From Streptomyces scopuliridis RB72 (GTDB lineage: Bacteria > Actinomycetota > Actinomycetes > Streptomycetales > Streptomycetaceae): 64,000 nucleotides of DNA. The number at the start of each line of letters is the position of its first letter. Position 1 is the stretch's first letter. The stretch is from NCBI RefSeq assembly GCF_000718095.1, contig NZ_JOEI01000009.1:403367-467366 (forward strand). The letters are read 5' to 3'. The notes beneath the pieces were generated by a model. That model was not told the DNA's origin, did no database searches, and worked only from the letters and a program-made list of their open reading frames with translations. This document shows positions 49,429 to 58,056 of this stretch, in pieces. A program made the position numbers and the translations under genes.

Positions 49429-49552
49429 CACTTGAGAGTAGGTCCGAACCCGGTGCCGCGTCCGGGTTTTGCCCACTTCCACCTCGGGCGGGCGACGCGG
49501 GCACGGTGCCCGAGCGGGCGCCTCTGTGCCGCGCCCCCATAGGCTCTGGTGT

Positions 49553-49942
49553 ATGGAGCAGAGCGAAGTCGTTCTCAGGGCCATCGGCATTCTCACGCAG
49601 TCCGCGGAGTGGATCCGGACCGCCAACCGGGACACGGACGGGGATATCGGTGTGGAGGGCGGCGCGGTCGGCGGCGAGCGGGGCTCGGGCGAGGGGCAGA
49701 TCGGCTCGCTGCTCGCCGAGGTCTTCCCGTCGTTCACGGTCTCCCCGGAGTCCACCCCGCTCGAAGCGGCGCACGCGGTGACCGCCGCCGCGCTGCCGCC
49801 GATGATGCAGCTGATCGGCGCGTTCACGTACGTCTTCGCGCAGCTGGCCGAGGTCCATGACAGCGGCCGTACGGACATCACCTCGGAGGATCTGCTGCGC
49901 GAGCTGGCGCTGCGGATGTCCCGTCCGAACGACGCGGTATAG
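49553..49942 (+). CDS. Unknown 129-residue protein
   Basis: Start MEQSEVVLRAIGILTQSAEWIRTANRD at ATG 49553, with no ribosome site but a possible -10 (CATAGG..) within 15 bases, so translation may be leaderless. The middle is acidic and Gly-rich, the second half helical (LEAAHAVTAAALPPMMQLIGAFTYVFAQLAEVHDSGRTD). No domain is recognised. Its last 65 bp overlap the end of the converging MerR gene. Confidence 0.7.
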   Translation: MEQSEVVLRAIGILTQSAEWIRTANRDTDGDIGVEGGAVGGERGSGEGQIGSLLAEVFPSFTVSPESTPLEAAHAVTAAALPPMMQLIGAFTYVFAQLAEVHDSGRTDITSEDLLRELALRMSRPNDAV

Positions 49943-50333
49943 CGGCGGGGGCGTTGTCGGCGGCCTCCTCCGACGGCTGGACGGCGGCGAGATAGGCGTA
50001 GATGGCGTCGCGGTTGCGGGCCAGGCATTCGACGCGCTGATGGATACGCTCGGCCTCGTCGCGCAGCAGCCCCGCGGTCTCCGGGGTCAGGCATTCCGGG
50101 TGGAGATGGATCTGGTCGGGCCCGCTGAGGAAGGGCAGGATCCGGCGGATGATCTCGGTGGTGAGCCCGGAGTCGAGCAGTCCGCGGATCTGCTGGACGC
50201 GGTGGACAGCAGAGGTGTCGTAGGAGCGGTAGCCGTTGTCGGCGCGCTCGGGGTGGAGCAGGTCCTGCTCCTCGTAGTAGCGGAGCATCCGGGTGGGGAC
50301 GCCGGTGCGCCGGGACAGTTCACCGATCTTCAT
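49878..50333 (-). CDS. MerR family transcriptional regulator
   Basis: A 151-residue regulator. ATG 50333 has GGGGAG upstream. The winged helix is textbook: MKIGELSRRTGVPTRMLRYYEEQDLLHPERADNGYRSYDTSAVHRVQQIRGLLDSGLTTEIIRRILPF, then a coiled-coil (LRDEAERIHQRVECLARNRDAIYAYLAAV). The Pro/Ala-rich tail has no metal-binding cysteines, so a drug-sensing type is more likely than a metal one. It is divergent from an MFS exporter with a clear palindrome between them. Confidence 0.92.
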   Translation of the reverse strand: MKIGELSRRTGVPTRMLRYYEEQDLLHPERADNGYRSYDTSAVHRVQQIRGLLDSGLTTEIIRRILPFLSGPDQIHLHPECLTPETAGLLRDEAERIHQRVECLARNRDAIYAYLAAVQPSEEAADNAPAAIPRRSDGTSAAPARAADPPR

Positions 50334-50367
50334 GGCGCTCCCCGCCTGCCTGCTTCTCCGCCGCTTG

Positions 50368-50387
50368 CCTTCACACTGATGTGAAGG
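50368..50387. promoter_or_regulatory. MerR-type operator in the divergent gap
   Basis: CCTTCACA (50368-50375), 4-base centre, TGTGAAGG (50380-50387): perfect 8-bp arms in the 69-bp gap between the MerR and MFS starts, followed by GTTTCAC. MerR regulators bind such dyads between -35 and -10 and activate by unwinding. Confidence 0.8.
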
Positions 50388-50402
50388 TTTCACCATGGTC
50401 GC

Positions 50403-51626
50403 ATGTCCACCGCATCGACTTCGAAGCGCACAGCTGTGCCCGTTTCCGGTACGGCGGCGAAGCTGCCCCTGTGGGGGCTGCTGGCGCTGTTCACGGCGGC
50501 GTTCACCGCCGTGATGACCGAACTGCTGCCCGCCGGGCTGCTGCCGGGCATGAGCCGGAGCCTCCAGGTGTCCGAGGGACGGGTCGGGTTCCTGGTGACC
50601 GGGTACGCCGCCGCCTCCTTCCTCGCCGCGATACCTCTCACCGCCGCGCTGCGCGGCCTGCGCCGCCGCCCGGTGCTCATCGGCGCGCTCGTCGGTTTCG
50701 CGCTCTGCAACGCCGTCACCGCGCTCTCGTCCGTATACGCGCTGACGTTCGCGGCCCGGCTGCTGGCCGGGGTCATGGGCGGCACACTGTGGGCGATGCT
50801 CGCCGGGTACGCCGCCCGGATGGCCCCGGCCGAGCGCCGGGGCCGCGCCATCGCCATCGTGCTGGCCGGTATCACCGTCGCGCTCTCCCTGGGCATCCCG
50901 GCGGGTACGGCCCTGGCCGCCGAGCTCGGCTGGCGCGCGGCCTTCGCGACGGTGGCCGTGCTGGCGCTCGTCCTGGTGGGCTGGGTGTACCGGCAGGTCC
51001 CCGACTTCCCCGGCGAACCGGCCGCCGACCGCGTGCCGGTGCGCCGGATCGCGGCCGTGCCCGGCATCCCCGCGGTGCTGGCCACCACGCTGCTCCTGCT
51101 GCTCGGGCACCAGGCGCTGTACACCTATCTGGCGCCGTTCACCGAGCGCGCGGGCTTCGGCCGTACCGGAGTGGTCCTGTTCGTGTTCGGCGTCGCCACG
51201 GTCGGCGGGATCTGGCTGGTGGGTGTCCTGATCGACCGCCACCCGCGCCCGGCCCTTCTCGGGGCGCTCGCGCTGATCGCGGTCGCGATGGCCGCGCTGG
51301 GCCTGGCCGGGCGGCACCCCGTGGTCCTGCTGGCCTCGGTCGCCGCGTGGGGCGTCGCGTTCGGCGGGGCGCCCACGCTGATCCAGACGGCGCTGGTCCA
51401 TATCTCGGGCCCCGACAGGGCGGATGTCGCGACCGCCATGCAGACCACCGTCTACAACGCGGGCATCGCGGCGGGGTCGCTCGCGGGCGGGGTGGTCCTG
51501 GAGTCGGCGGGAGCCGGCGCGGGCGCGCTGCCCTGGACGGCGCTCCCACTCATCGCGGGCGCCCTGGCCACGGTCACACTGGCCCGCCGCCGCGCTTTCC
51601 CGGCGCGCCGACCGGCTGGTCAGTGA
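50403..51626 (+). CDS. MFS transporter, drug/arabinose-efflux type (DHA1)
   Basis: A 407-residue, 12-helix major facilitator. Early motif A region is GFLVTGYAAASFLAAIPLTAALRGLRRRPVLIGALVG (about 50-87), and motif C-like AMAPAERRGRAIAIVLAGITVALSLGIPAGTALAAELGWRAAF follows (about 140-182). These place it with NepI/AraJ/chloramphenicol-type exporters. The divergent MerR probably induces it. The final 53 bp overlap the MazG-like gene on the other strand. Confidence 0.93.
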   Translation: MSTASTSKRTAVPVSGTAAKLPLWGLLALFTAAFTAVMTELLPAGLLPGMSRSLQVSEGRVGFLVTGYAAASFLAAIPLTAALRGLRRRPVLIGALVGFALCNAVTALSSVYALTFAARLLAGVMGGTLWAMLAGYAARMAPAERRGRAIAIVLAGITVALSLGIPAGTALAAELGWRAAFATVAVLALVLVGWVYRQVPDFPGEPAADRVPVRRIAAVPGIPAVLATTLLLLLGHQALYTYLAPFTERAGFGRTGVVLFVFGVATVGGIWLVGVLIDRHPRPALLGALALIAVAMAALGLAGRHPVVLLASVAAWGVAFGGAPTLIQTALVHISGPDRADVATAMQTTVYNAGIAAGSLAGGVVLESAGAGAGALPWTALPLIAGALATVTLARRRAFPARRPAGQ

Positions 51627-52008
51627 CCGGCTGGCCACTGACCGGCTGGTCGCTTCCCGGCTGGTCGCCGACCAGTTGATCGCCGACCAGTTGATCGCTG
51701 ATCGACCGGTCGAGTCCGTCCATCGTGCGCAGGAACGCGGCGTCCAGATCGACGCCGTACCGGTGCGCCAGGATCAGCACCGACCAGAGGCAGTCGGCCA
51801 GTTCGTGTTCCAGAGCGGCGCGCCCGCCGCCCGGTATCTCGCGTGCGCCCTCCTCCGCCATGACGAGCTTCGCCAGATCGCCGACGTCCCCGACGAACCC
51901 GAGCATGAACTCCTCGCGCGTCCAGACCCGGCCGCGCTCCCGCAGGTTCAGTTCGTCATAGAGGTCATGGACGCGCAGGGCGCGGCGCTGGAGTTCATCG
52001 AGGTCCAT
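51574..52008 (-). CDS. MazG-like NTP pyrophosphohydrolase domain protein with pentapeptide-repeat tail
   Basis: A 144-residue protein. Residues 1-100 form a MazG-like all-alpha domain: MDLDELQRRALRVHDLYDELN ... TREEFMLGFVGDVGDLAKLVMAEEGAR ... LEHELADCLWSVLILAHRYGVDLDAAFLRTMDGL. The metal-ligand pattern is only partly kept (GDVGD, E.ELAD). The tail is SDQLV-GDQLV-GDQPG-SDQPV-SGQPV-TDQPV, six pentapeptides from a 15-bp tandem repeat. It overlaps the HIT gene by 14 bp (translational coupling); both act on nucleotides. Confidence 0.85.
   Translation of the reverse strand: MDLDELQRRALRVHDLYDELNLRERGRVWTREEFMLGFVGDVGDLAKLVMAEEGAREIPGGGRAALEHELADCLWSVLILAHRYGVDLDAAFLRTMDGLDRSISDQLVGDQLVGDQPGSDQPVSGQPVTDQPVGAPGKRGGGPV
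51611..51700. repeat. Six 15-bp tandem repeats
   Basis: Units of ACCGGCTGGTCAGTG type start at 51611, 51626, 51641, 51656, 51671 and 51686; the last two have drifted to ACCAGTTGATCGC(C/T)G. The array begins inside the last codons of the MFS gene and encodes the C-terminal pentapeptides of the MazG-like protein on the other strand. Confidence 0.85.
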
Positions 52009-52504
52009 GCCCCAGCCTTTCCCGCACCGTCCGGCGCAGCCTCTCGGCCAGGGCCGCGTTCTCCTCGGGAGGCGCGGCCAGTACGCCGTGCTCGGCCATG
52101 AGCGCGTGATACTGCTGCCGCTCGTACGGCACCCCCGGCGGCAGCCCGGCGATGTGCCAGTGCAGATGCGCGTTGCCCTGCTGACTGCCCAGCGAGAGCA
52201 GGTACGTGCGCTCGGGCGCCAGTACGTCCTCCATCGCCAGCGCGACCGTCCGTACGAACAGCATCATCCGGGTGTACGCGGCCTCGTCCAAGTCCCCGAC
52301 GACCTGCTCGACATGGGCCTTCGGCGCGACCAGGAGCTTGCCGGGCAGGGTCGGATAGCGGTCGAGGAAGGCCACGTGCTCCTCGTCCTCGTACACCGTC
52401 TCGTGCCGGAACGCGGGGTCCCCCGCGAGGAACGCGCAGACGAAGCAGGGGCCGCGCCTGGCCCGTTCCTCGTACCCCGTGAGATCCATCGACCGGCGCT
52501 CCAC
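51995..52504 (-). CDS. HIT family (histidine triad) hydrolase
   Basis: A 169-residue nucleotide hydrolase/transferase. GTG 52504 has AGGAGG 7 bases upstream, better than ATG 52489. Motifs: CFVCAFLAGDPAFRHETVYEDEEHVAFLDRYPTLPGKLLVAPKAHVE and the catalytic triad NAHLHWHIAGLP (HxHxH). Cys in CFVC suggests a possible metal site with a downstream His. It is the first gene of a two-gene unit with the MazG-like gene. Confidence 0.92.
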   Translation of the reverse strand: MERRSMDLTGYEERARRGPCFVCAFLAGDPAFRHETVYEDEEHVAFLDRYPTLPGKLLVAPKAHVEQVVGDLDEAAYTRMMLFVRTVALAMEDVLAPERTYLLSLGSQQGNAHLHWHIAGLPPGVPYERQQYHALMAEHGVLAAPPEENAALAERLRRTVRERLGHGPR

Positions 52505-52667
52505 CCTGAATCCTCCTACGGACGATCTCAACGAACCCAATGAATGCCCGATTTGTCGCCGCGCGTGTGCATGATCCGGCCAATGTTGTATAACCGCCGG
52601 GCCCATGACACCGAATTCGGAACCGCCCGCCTTCTGGCACGGCCGGCGACGAAACCAGGAGAAGGAT

Positions 52668-54434
52668 ATGAGCTCGAAGAGAGCCCGCGCGGAATCCACC
52701 AGAAAGATCGCCGGAAAGCGTTCGGTATGGCTGGCGGTGGGCGCCGTTGTGCTCGGCGGTACGGGAGCGGCGGTCGTCGCTGTTGGCACCGGCGGGGGCG
52801 GCGACGATCTGGAAAGCGTCGGCTCGGCCCGGCCTGCCACGGCGCACACCCTCGCGCTCGGCGGCGCCGACAAGTACGCGATCGATCTGCCGCGCACGAA
52901 CACCGAGGCCTTCTCGCTGATCGGCGTCTCATGGAAGGACCGCAAGTCCGACTTCGAGGGCACCGCCCAGATACGTACCCGCGACGCGGAGTCCGGTCAG
53001 TGGCGGGACTGGCGTGACCTCGACTTCGGCGTTTCGGCGCCCGAGACGGCAGAAGGCGACAGCGCGGGCGTACGCGGTGCTTCCGAGCCGCTGTGGGTGG
53101 GCCCTTCGGACGCGGTCGAGGTACGCGGGGGCGCAAACGGCAAGAAGAAGCCCCTGCCCGACGGGGCACGGCTCGACATGATCGACCCCGGTACGACGGC
53201 CAAGGGGAACGGCAAGGGCAAGGGCGGCGCGAAGCCCGCGCACACCAAGGCACCGGGCAAGCAGACGACGGCGACCACCGACCCCGCCCCGTCGGGCGAG
53301 CCGGCCGCGTCCCCCTCGGACATCGCGCCGGGCGACGGAGCCGCCACTGACGGCGGTACGACGGGCGGGACCGGGAGCACCGGTACGACCGGAGGTGGTG
53401 GGGGCCTGGAGCCCTCCGCCCCCGCCGAACCGGGCGACGGCACCACCTCGGCCCCGGCCGCCGAGGAACCGACCACCGACCCCTCGGACTCCACGAGCGG
53501 TGGTACGGACGGCGGCAGCGGTACGGACGGCGGCTCCGGCGGAACCACGGACGGCGGGGACGGCGGCACCGAAGAGCCGACGGCCACGCCCACGGACAGC
53601 GCGAACGGCGGCGTAGACGGCGGCACGGACGGCGGCGCGAGCGGCGGCTCCCAGGCCCCGACCACCGACCCGGCGACCGACCCGGAAACACCCCCGGCCA
53701 CCGACCCCGTCACCGATCCTGCGACCGAACCGGCCGAGCAGCCGTCCACCGACCCCGCGCCGGACCCGACCGCCACCGAGGAGGACCCGGCCGCCTCGCA
53801 GTCCCCGACCGGCTCCCCCGCCCCCGGAGCCCCGCCGATCGTCAGCCGCGCCGAGTGGGGCGCGGACGAATCGCTGGTGAAGGACCCGGCCGAGTACATC
53901 GACAAGGTCGACGCGGTCTTCGTACACCACACCGCCGGCACCAACGACTACGACTGCGCCGAGTCCCCCGCGATCATCCGTGCGATCCTCACGTACCACG
54001 TGAAGACCAACGGCTGGAACGACATCGGCTACAACTTCTTCGTCGACAAGTGCGGCACGGTCTTCGAGGGCCGCGCGGGCGGCACCGACAAGCGCGTGCG
54101 CGGCGCGCACACGTACGGCTTCAACGGCGACTCCTCGGGCGTCTCCGTGCTCGGCGACTACGAGAACGGCGGCATCCCGACCGCCGCCGCCAAGAAGGCC
54201 GTCGCCGACGTCACCGCCTGGAAGCTGGGACTTGACGGAGTCGACCCCAAGGCCAAGGTGACGCTCACCGCCGCCGGTGACACGGGCGTGTACAAGACGG
54301 GCCAGCAGGCCTCGCTCTACACGGTCTCAGGACACCGCGACGGCTACGCGACGCTCTGCCCGGGCAAGGCGCTCTACTCCGCGCTCCCGGAGATCCGCAC
54401 CCTGGCGGCCGACTCCCCGTACGCCAAGGGCTGA
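52668..54434 (+). CDS. Secreted N-acetylmuramoyl-L-alanine amidase, PGRP type
   Basis: A 588-residue protein that cleaves the lactyl-peptide bond of peptidoglycan. ATG 52668 follows AGGAGAAGG. A hydrophobic signal/anchor lies at residues 20-42 (SVWLAVGAVVLGGTGAAVVAVG), then a domain of about 130 residues (IDLPRTNTEAFSLIGVSWKDRKSDFEGTAQIRTRD...), then a roughly 190-residue Thr/Pro/Gly/Asp linker, then the amidase_2/PGRP domain from about 390: VSRAEWGADESLV, AVFVHHTAGTNDYDC, GWNDIGYNFFVDKCG and VSGHRDGYATLCPGK, giving the zinc ligands His, His and Cys. Confidence 0.93.
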   Translation: MSSKRARAESTRKIAGKRSVWLAVGAVVLGGTGAAVVAVGTGGGGDDLESVGSARPATAHTLALGGADKYAIDLPRTNTEAFSLIGVSWKDRKSDFEGTAQIRTRDAESGQWRDWRDLDFGVSAPETAEGDSAGVRGASEPLWVGPSDAVEVRGGANGKKKPLPDGARLDMIDPGTTAKGNGKGKGGAKPAHTKAPGKQTTATTDPAPSGEPAASPSDIAPGDGAATDGGTTGGTGSTGTTGGGGGLEPSAPAEPGDGTTSAPAAEEPTTDPSDSTSGGTDGGSGTDGGSGGTTDGGDGGTEEPTATPTDSANGGVDGGTDGGASGGSQAPTTDPATDPETPPATDPVTDPATEPAEQPSTDPAPDPTATEEDPAASQSPTGSPAPGAPPIVSRAEWGADESLVKDPAEYIDKVDAVFVHHTAGTNDYDCAESPAIIRAILTYHVKTNGWNDIGYNFFVDKCGTVFEGRAGGTDKRVRGAHTYGFNGDSSGVSVLGDYENGGIPTAAAKKAVADVTAWKLGLDGVDPKAKVTLTAAGDTGVYKTGQQASLYTVSGHRDGYATLCPGKALYSALPEIRTLAADSPYAKG

Positions 54435-54615
54435 TCCCCGCTCCCCCGCCCCCGCCCCGCCCCCGCGCCGGAGTTGGTCCGGTGCGGGGGCGGTGCGCGG
54501 TGGCGTGACGGGTGACGGGTCAGACCTGGGAGGCGTACGAGACGACGTGTGTTCACGGCGTACACGGGTTCGGCGGGGCATGGTGGGGCGGCGCCGGTTG
54601 GGAGGAGGATGAGGC

Positions 54616-55278
54616 ATGCCGGAAAACGAGCCCGTGAGCGTGGCGCTGATCGACGACCATCCCGTGGTGCTCGCGGGGATCGAGTCCTGGTACGCCGCGT
54701 CGGAACGGCCCATCACCGTCACGGCCAAGGGCCCCGACCTCTCCGTCGCCATGACCGGGCCCGGCCGGGCGGCGGATGTGGTGGTGCTCGATCTCCAGCT
54801 CTCCCACTCCCACGGGGTGCCCGCGTACCCCGAGCTGAAGCAACTGGTCGCGCGGGAGCGCCAGGTGATCATCTACACCATGCAGGAAAGCCAGGAGACG
54901 GCACTGACCTGTCTGGATCTGGGCGCGTTCACGTATCTGACGAAGGCGGAGGGCGAGCGGCATCTCATGGCGGCCACCCTGGCCGCCGCCGACTGCCGGC
55001 CCTACACGCCGCCCGCTCTCGCCGGTGCTTTCGGCAGCGACGCCAGAAAGGGCCGCCCCGCGCTGACCCCGCGTGAGGTGGAGGTGTTGCTGGAGTGGTT
55101 CCAGTCGGAGTCGAAGGCGATGGTCGGGGAGAGCCTCGGCATCTCCGTACGTACGGTGAACACCTATCTGGAGCGGGTACGGATCAAGTACGCCAACGCG
55201 GGGCGGCCCGCGACGACCAAGGCGAATCTGGTCGCGAGGGCCATTCAGGACGGGCTGACCTCGCTGGACGAGCTCTGA
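54616..55278 (+). CDS. LuxR-type response regulator
   Basis: A 220-residue regulator: receiver with ALIDDHPVVLAGIESWY, VVVLDLQLSHSHG and FTYLTKAEG, then a C-terminal helix-turn-helix (ALTPREVEVLLEWFQSESKAMVGESLGISVRTVNTYLERVRIKYANAG). A GGGAGGAGG site precedes the ATG. It converges with, and overlaps by 34 bp, the downstream sensor-like gene; the two leftward sensor genes are its probable partners. Confidence 0.92.
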   Translation: MPENEPVSVALIDDHPVVLAGIESWYAASERPITVTAKGPDLSVAMTGPGRAADVVVLDLQLSHSHGVPAYPELKQLVARERQVIIYTMQESQETALTCLDLGAFTYLTKAEGERHLMAATLAAADCRPYTPPALAGAFGSDARKGRPALTPREVEVLLEWFQSESKAMVGESLGISVRTVNTYLERVRIKYANAGRPATTKANLVARAIQDGLTSLDEL

Positions 55279-56549
55279 GCGCTCCGGATTTCGGGGACGT
55301 GAACGTCGCCCGACGGGGACGGCGTGTGCAGGGTGTACGACGCCTCCACGAGAAGCCGGCCCTCGCTGTGTACCGTACGTACGCGGACACCGCGCTCGGT
55401 CGGTTCCGGGATGTCCGTCCCGGGCGCGTCCGTCACCACGCTGACCCGTACCTGCCCGCCGCCGCGCACGACCGTGGCCCGCGCGCTGTGCTCGGCGGTC
55501 GCGAGCGCGGCGAGTACGGGCTCGGTCAGCGCGCGGCGCAGATGCCGGGGCACCGGAGCGGACGCGCCCCGTACGGCGAGCTGCACATCGACCCCATGGC
55601 GTTCTGCCACCCCGATACCGGCCCGCAGTTCATGGAGCAGGGGGTCCGACGCGTGGTCCCGTTCGGCGAAGAGGCGCCGTAGCCGGGCGGCCTCGAAGGC
55701 GCATCGGCGGCGTACCCGCTGGTCCCCGGGGTCGAGTGTTCCGTCGGCCAGCCCGGTCAGCAGGGGCAGTACGGAGCGGCCGAGATCGCGGTAGCGCGAC
55801 CGCTGGTCGGCGTGGACCTGCGCGGAGACCGCGGCCTCGGTACGTACCCGCTCCTGCTCCCGTGCCGTGGCAGCGGCGGTCGTCGCGCACTCCCGCAGCA
55901 GCCTGGCCATCACCGCGGCGGCGATCTGGAACGCGCAGATGGCGAGGGCGCTGACGGCCATACCGGCCGCGGCCTGCCGGGACGGGATCCCGGCGAGCAG
56001 CAACTGCCCGAGCGTCACGACGACATGGAGCCCGAGGAAGAGCAGCGTCGCGTTCAGACCGGCGTCGAACAGCAGCAGGACACCGAACCAGCCGATCTCC
56101 AGAAACGTCCAGTGCGGGGTGGCGAGGAAGTGGTCGCCCGGCAGCTGGCTGGTGGCGACGACAGCCGTCGCGAGCGAACACACCAGCCCGGCCGCGACCC
56201 AGCGTCGCGGTCTGCGCCGGCCGGCCGCTCCGAGGAGCGCGTCGATGGCGATGATGAGCGTCAGCAGGCCGAACGCGGTCAGCTGCACCCAGGCGTGCCG
56301 GTAGCCGTCGAGGTTGGCCAGCAGGGCGGGGAGCGCCAGCCCGAAGTGGACGGCGGAGAGAATGACGAGCCCCGCCAGCCGCAGCGCGCCGAGCATGCCG
56401 GCGGCGATGCGGTCCGTGAGCGGATCGGAGGCGGGTCGTTCGCGGTCGAGGGGAGGGGACGGCCGTGAGCCTGACGGTGACGAACTCGTCGCGGGCGGCG
56501 GTGAGCCGGGCGCCAAGGGGCCAGTCCTCGGCGGACGCTCGTCAGACAT
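55245..56549 (-). CDS. Degenerate sensor-kinase-like membrane protein
   Basis: A 434-residue protein with a Pro/Ser-rich N-terminus, about five transmembrane helices (about 50-210), a coiled coil (ATTAAATAREQERVRTEAAVSAQVHADQRSRYRDLG) and a C-terminal region shaped like a histidine-kinase ATPase domain (HLRRALTEPVLAALATAEHSARATVVRGGGQVRVSVVTDAPGTDIPE). I cannot find a phospho-accepting His box, nor the Asn of the N-box or the DxGxG of the G1-box, so it is probably not an active kinase. It overlaps the intact kinase gene by 8 bp. Confidence 0.8.
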   Translation of the reverse strand: MSDERPPRTGPLAPGSPPPATSSSPSGSRPSPPLDRERPASDPLTDRIAAGMLGALRLAGLVILSAVHFGLALPALLANLDGYRHAWVQLTAFGLLTLIIAIDALLGAAGRRRPRRWVAAGLVCSLATAVVATSQLPGDHFLATPHWTFLEIGWFGVLLLFDAGLNATLLFLGLHVVVTLGQLLLAGIPSRQAAAGMAVSALAICAFQIAAAVMARLLRECATTAAATAREQERVRTEAAVSAQVHADQRSRYRDLGRSVLPLLTGLADGTLDPGDQRVRRRCAFEAARLRRLFAERDHASDPLLHELRAGIGVAERHGVDVQLAVRGASAPVPRHLRRALTEPVLAALATAEHSARATVVRGGGQVRVSVVTDAPGTDIPEPTERGVRVRTVHSEGRLLVEASYTLHTPSPSGDVHVPEIRSAQSSSSEVSPS

Positions 56550-57765
56550 GAGGCCACTCCAGGCGCACGGCGGTGCCACGCCCCGGCCGGGAGTCGACCG
56601 TAGCCCGGCCCCCGACGGCGGCCATGCGCTCGACGACCGAGCGGGCCAGCCCCTGGCAGTGCGGCGGCACCCGCGTCACATCGAATCCGGCACCGTCGTC
56701 GCTGATGACGAGCGTGACGGTGTCACCCTCCCGAGTCGCGGTCACGGTCGCGGAGTTGACGCCCGCGTGGCGCGAGACGTTACGCAGCGCCTCGCCGAGG
56801 CTGCCGCGCAGCGCCGCGACGGCCGGGCGCCACATCAGGCCGAGCGAGCCGTCGAACTCGGCGCGTACGGCGAGCCGGTGGTCGCCGGTCTCCGCGATCA
56901 GTTCCTGTGCCACATCCGTCTCACCGGACGTCGCCCGCTCCGACGCGAGGCGACGCAGGTCCTTGGCCGCCTGGGTGCGCAGTATGTCCGGCCGGAGGGA
57001 CTGGCCATGGGCGGAGACCATCAGCATCGTGGCGCACGCGGTGTCGTGCAGGGTCGCCAGATGCTCGCGCTCCGCCGACCGCTGCGCCTGCGCCACTTCG
57101 TGCCGGCGCCGGGCGGCGGCGGCCTTCGTACCGACGGCGTCGGCGGCTCTGCTCGCGCGCAGCACCAGCCGGTAGAGCCCCTGGGCGAGCAGGCTCTGCA
57201 CCAGCAGCCAGCTGACATTGGGGACCGCGTAGTCCCAGCCGTCGGGGCGGTCGAGCATGGCACCGGCCAGATCCACGACGGACAGCAGCAGCGCCGTCGC
57301 CAGCGCGAGCCCCGCCGGGTACATCAGCTGGTACCCGACGGCCACGATGCTGACGACCACCAGCAGCCAGGTGCTCCCGTACATGGTCTGGCTGTCCGGA
57401 ATCGTCAGATCCTGGGTCAGGCAGAGGCCGGTCAGGACCGCCATGTCGGCGGCGAGCAACCCCCCGGGGCGGACCCCCGCCATCCCCAGCCGGTAGTGCA
57501 GAACGCTCCAGCCGAGCACGACGCAGGAGATGGCCGAGGCGACGGCCATACGATCGGCGGGCATCGCCGGCACGGCCAGAACGGCGCAGGAGCAGACCAC
57601 CACCGCCCGGATGCGATGCGCGTAGCGGTAAGCGAACCGCACGAACTCCCGCTCGGCGGGCCCGATCCTGTCGCCGGGACCCGTTTCCCCGGCGGACCCC
57701 CTCCTCTCGGCGGGTCCGGGCGGGGCCTGAGAGTCATCCGGCTCATGTGCCACGCGGTGCCCCAC
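56542..57765 (-). CDS. Sensor histidine kinase (NarL-system type)
   Basis: A 407-residue membrane kinase. About five hydrophobic segments (residues 45-190), then the H-box REHLATLHDTACATMLMVSAHGQ with the phospho-accepting His, and an ATPase domain with GSLGEALRNVSRHAGVNSATV (N-box), VISDDGAGFD (G1) and GRGTAVRLEWP. GTG 57765 has GAGGGA upstream; GTG 57753 is an alternative. It is the first gene of a leftward pair and presumably acts on the converging LuxR-type regulator. Confidence 0.9.
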   Translation of the reverse strand: MGHRVAHEPDDSQAPPGPAERRGSAGETGPGDRIGPAEREFVRFAYRYAHRIRAVVVCSCAVLAVPAMPADRMAVASAISCVVLGWSVLHYRLGMAGVRPGGLLAADMAVLTGLCLTQDLTIPDSQTMYGSTWLLVVVSIVAVGYQLMYPAGLALATALLLSVVDLAGAMLDRPDGWDYAVPNVSWLLVQSLLAQGLYRLVLRASRAADAVGTKAAAARRRHEVAQAQRSAEREHLATLHDTACATMLMVSAHGQSLRPDILRTQAAKDLRRLASERATSGETDVAQELIAETGDHRLAVRAEFDGSLGLMWRPAVAALRGSLGEALRNVSRHAGVNSATVTATREGDTVTLVISDDGAGFDVTRVPPHCQGLARSVVERMAAVGGRATVDSRPGRGTAVRLEWPHV

Positions 57766-58056
57766 CTGTCGCTGTCCCTCATCGGTTTGTCGGTCGATTG
57801 ACCGTCACACGTCGAGGGGCTTCGGCGATAGCGTTTCTTTGGTCACTGTGCTGACGCTTCCGTACGGTCCGGAAGCGATCCCATGGACCGCGCGCACACC
57901 TGCCTCATGGGGGTGGGCAGGGGTGCGCGCGGGACAACCGACACGGCCGCGGACCCCCGCCGTCAGTGGACACGTCAGGGCAGGCCACCGGCAGCCGGAA
58001 CCGATCGAATCCGTGCCTCTCCACGCGATGAACCTGGCGGCCGGACACTGCCCGGA
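57766..58056. other. Gap between sensor kinase and toxin gene
   Basis: No supported gene. It must hold the promoter of the leftward sensor operon; the patch around 57775-57845 is the AT-richest part. Confidence 0.4.
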
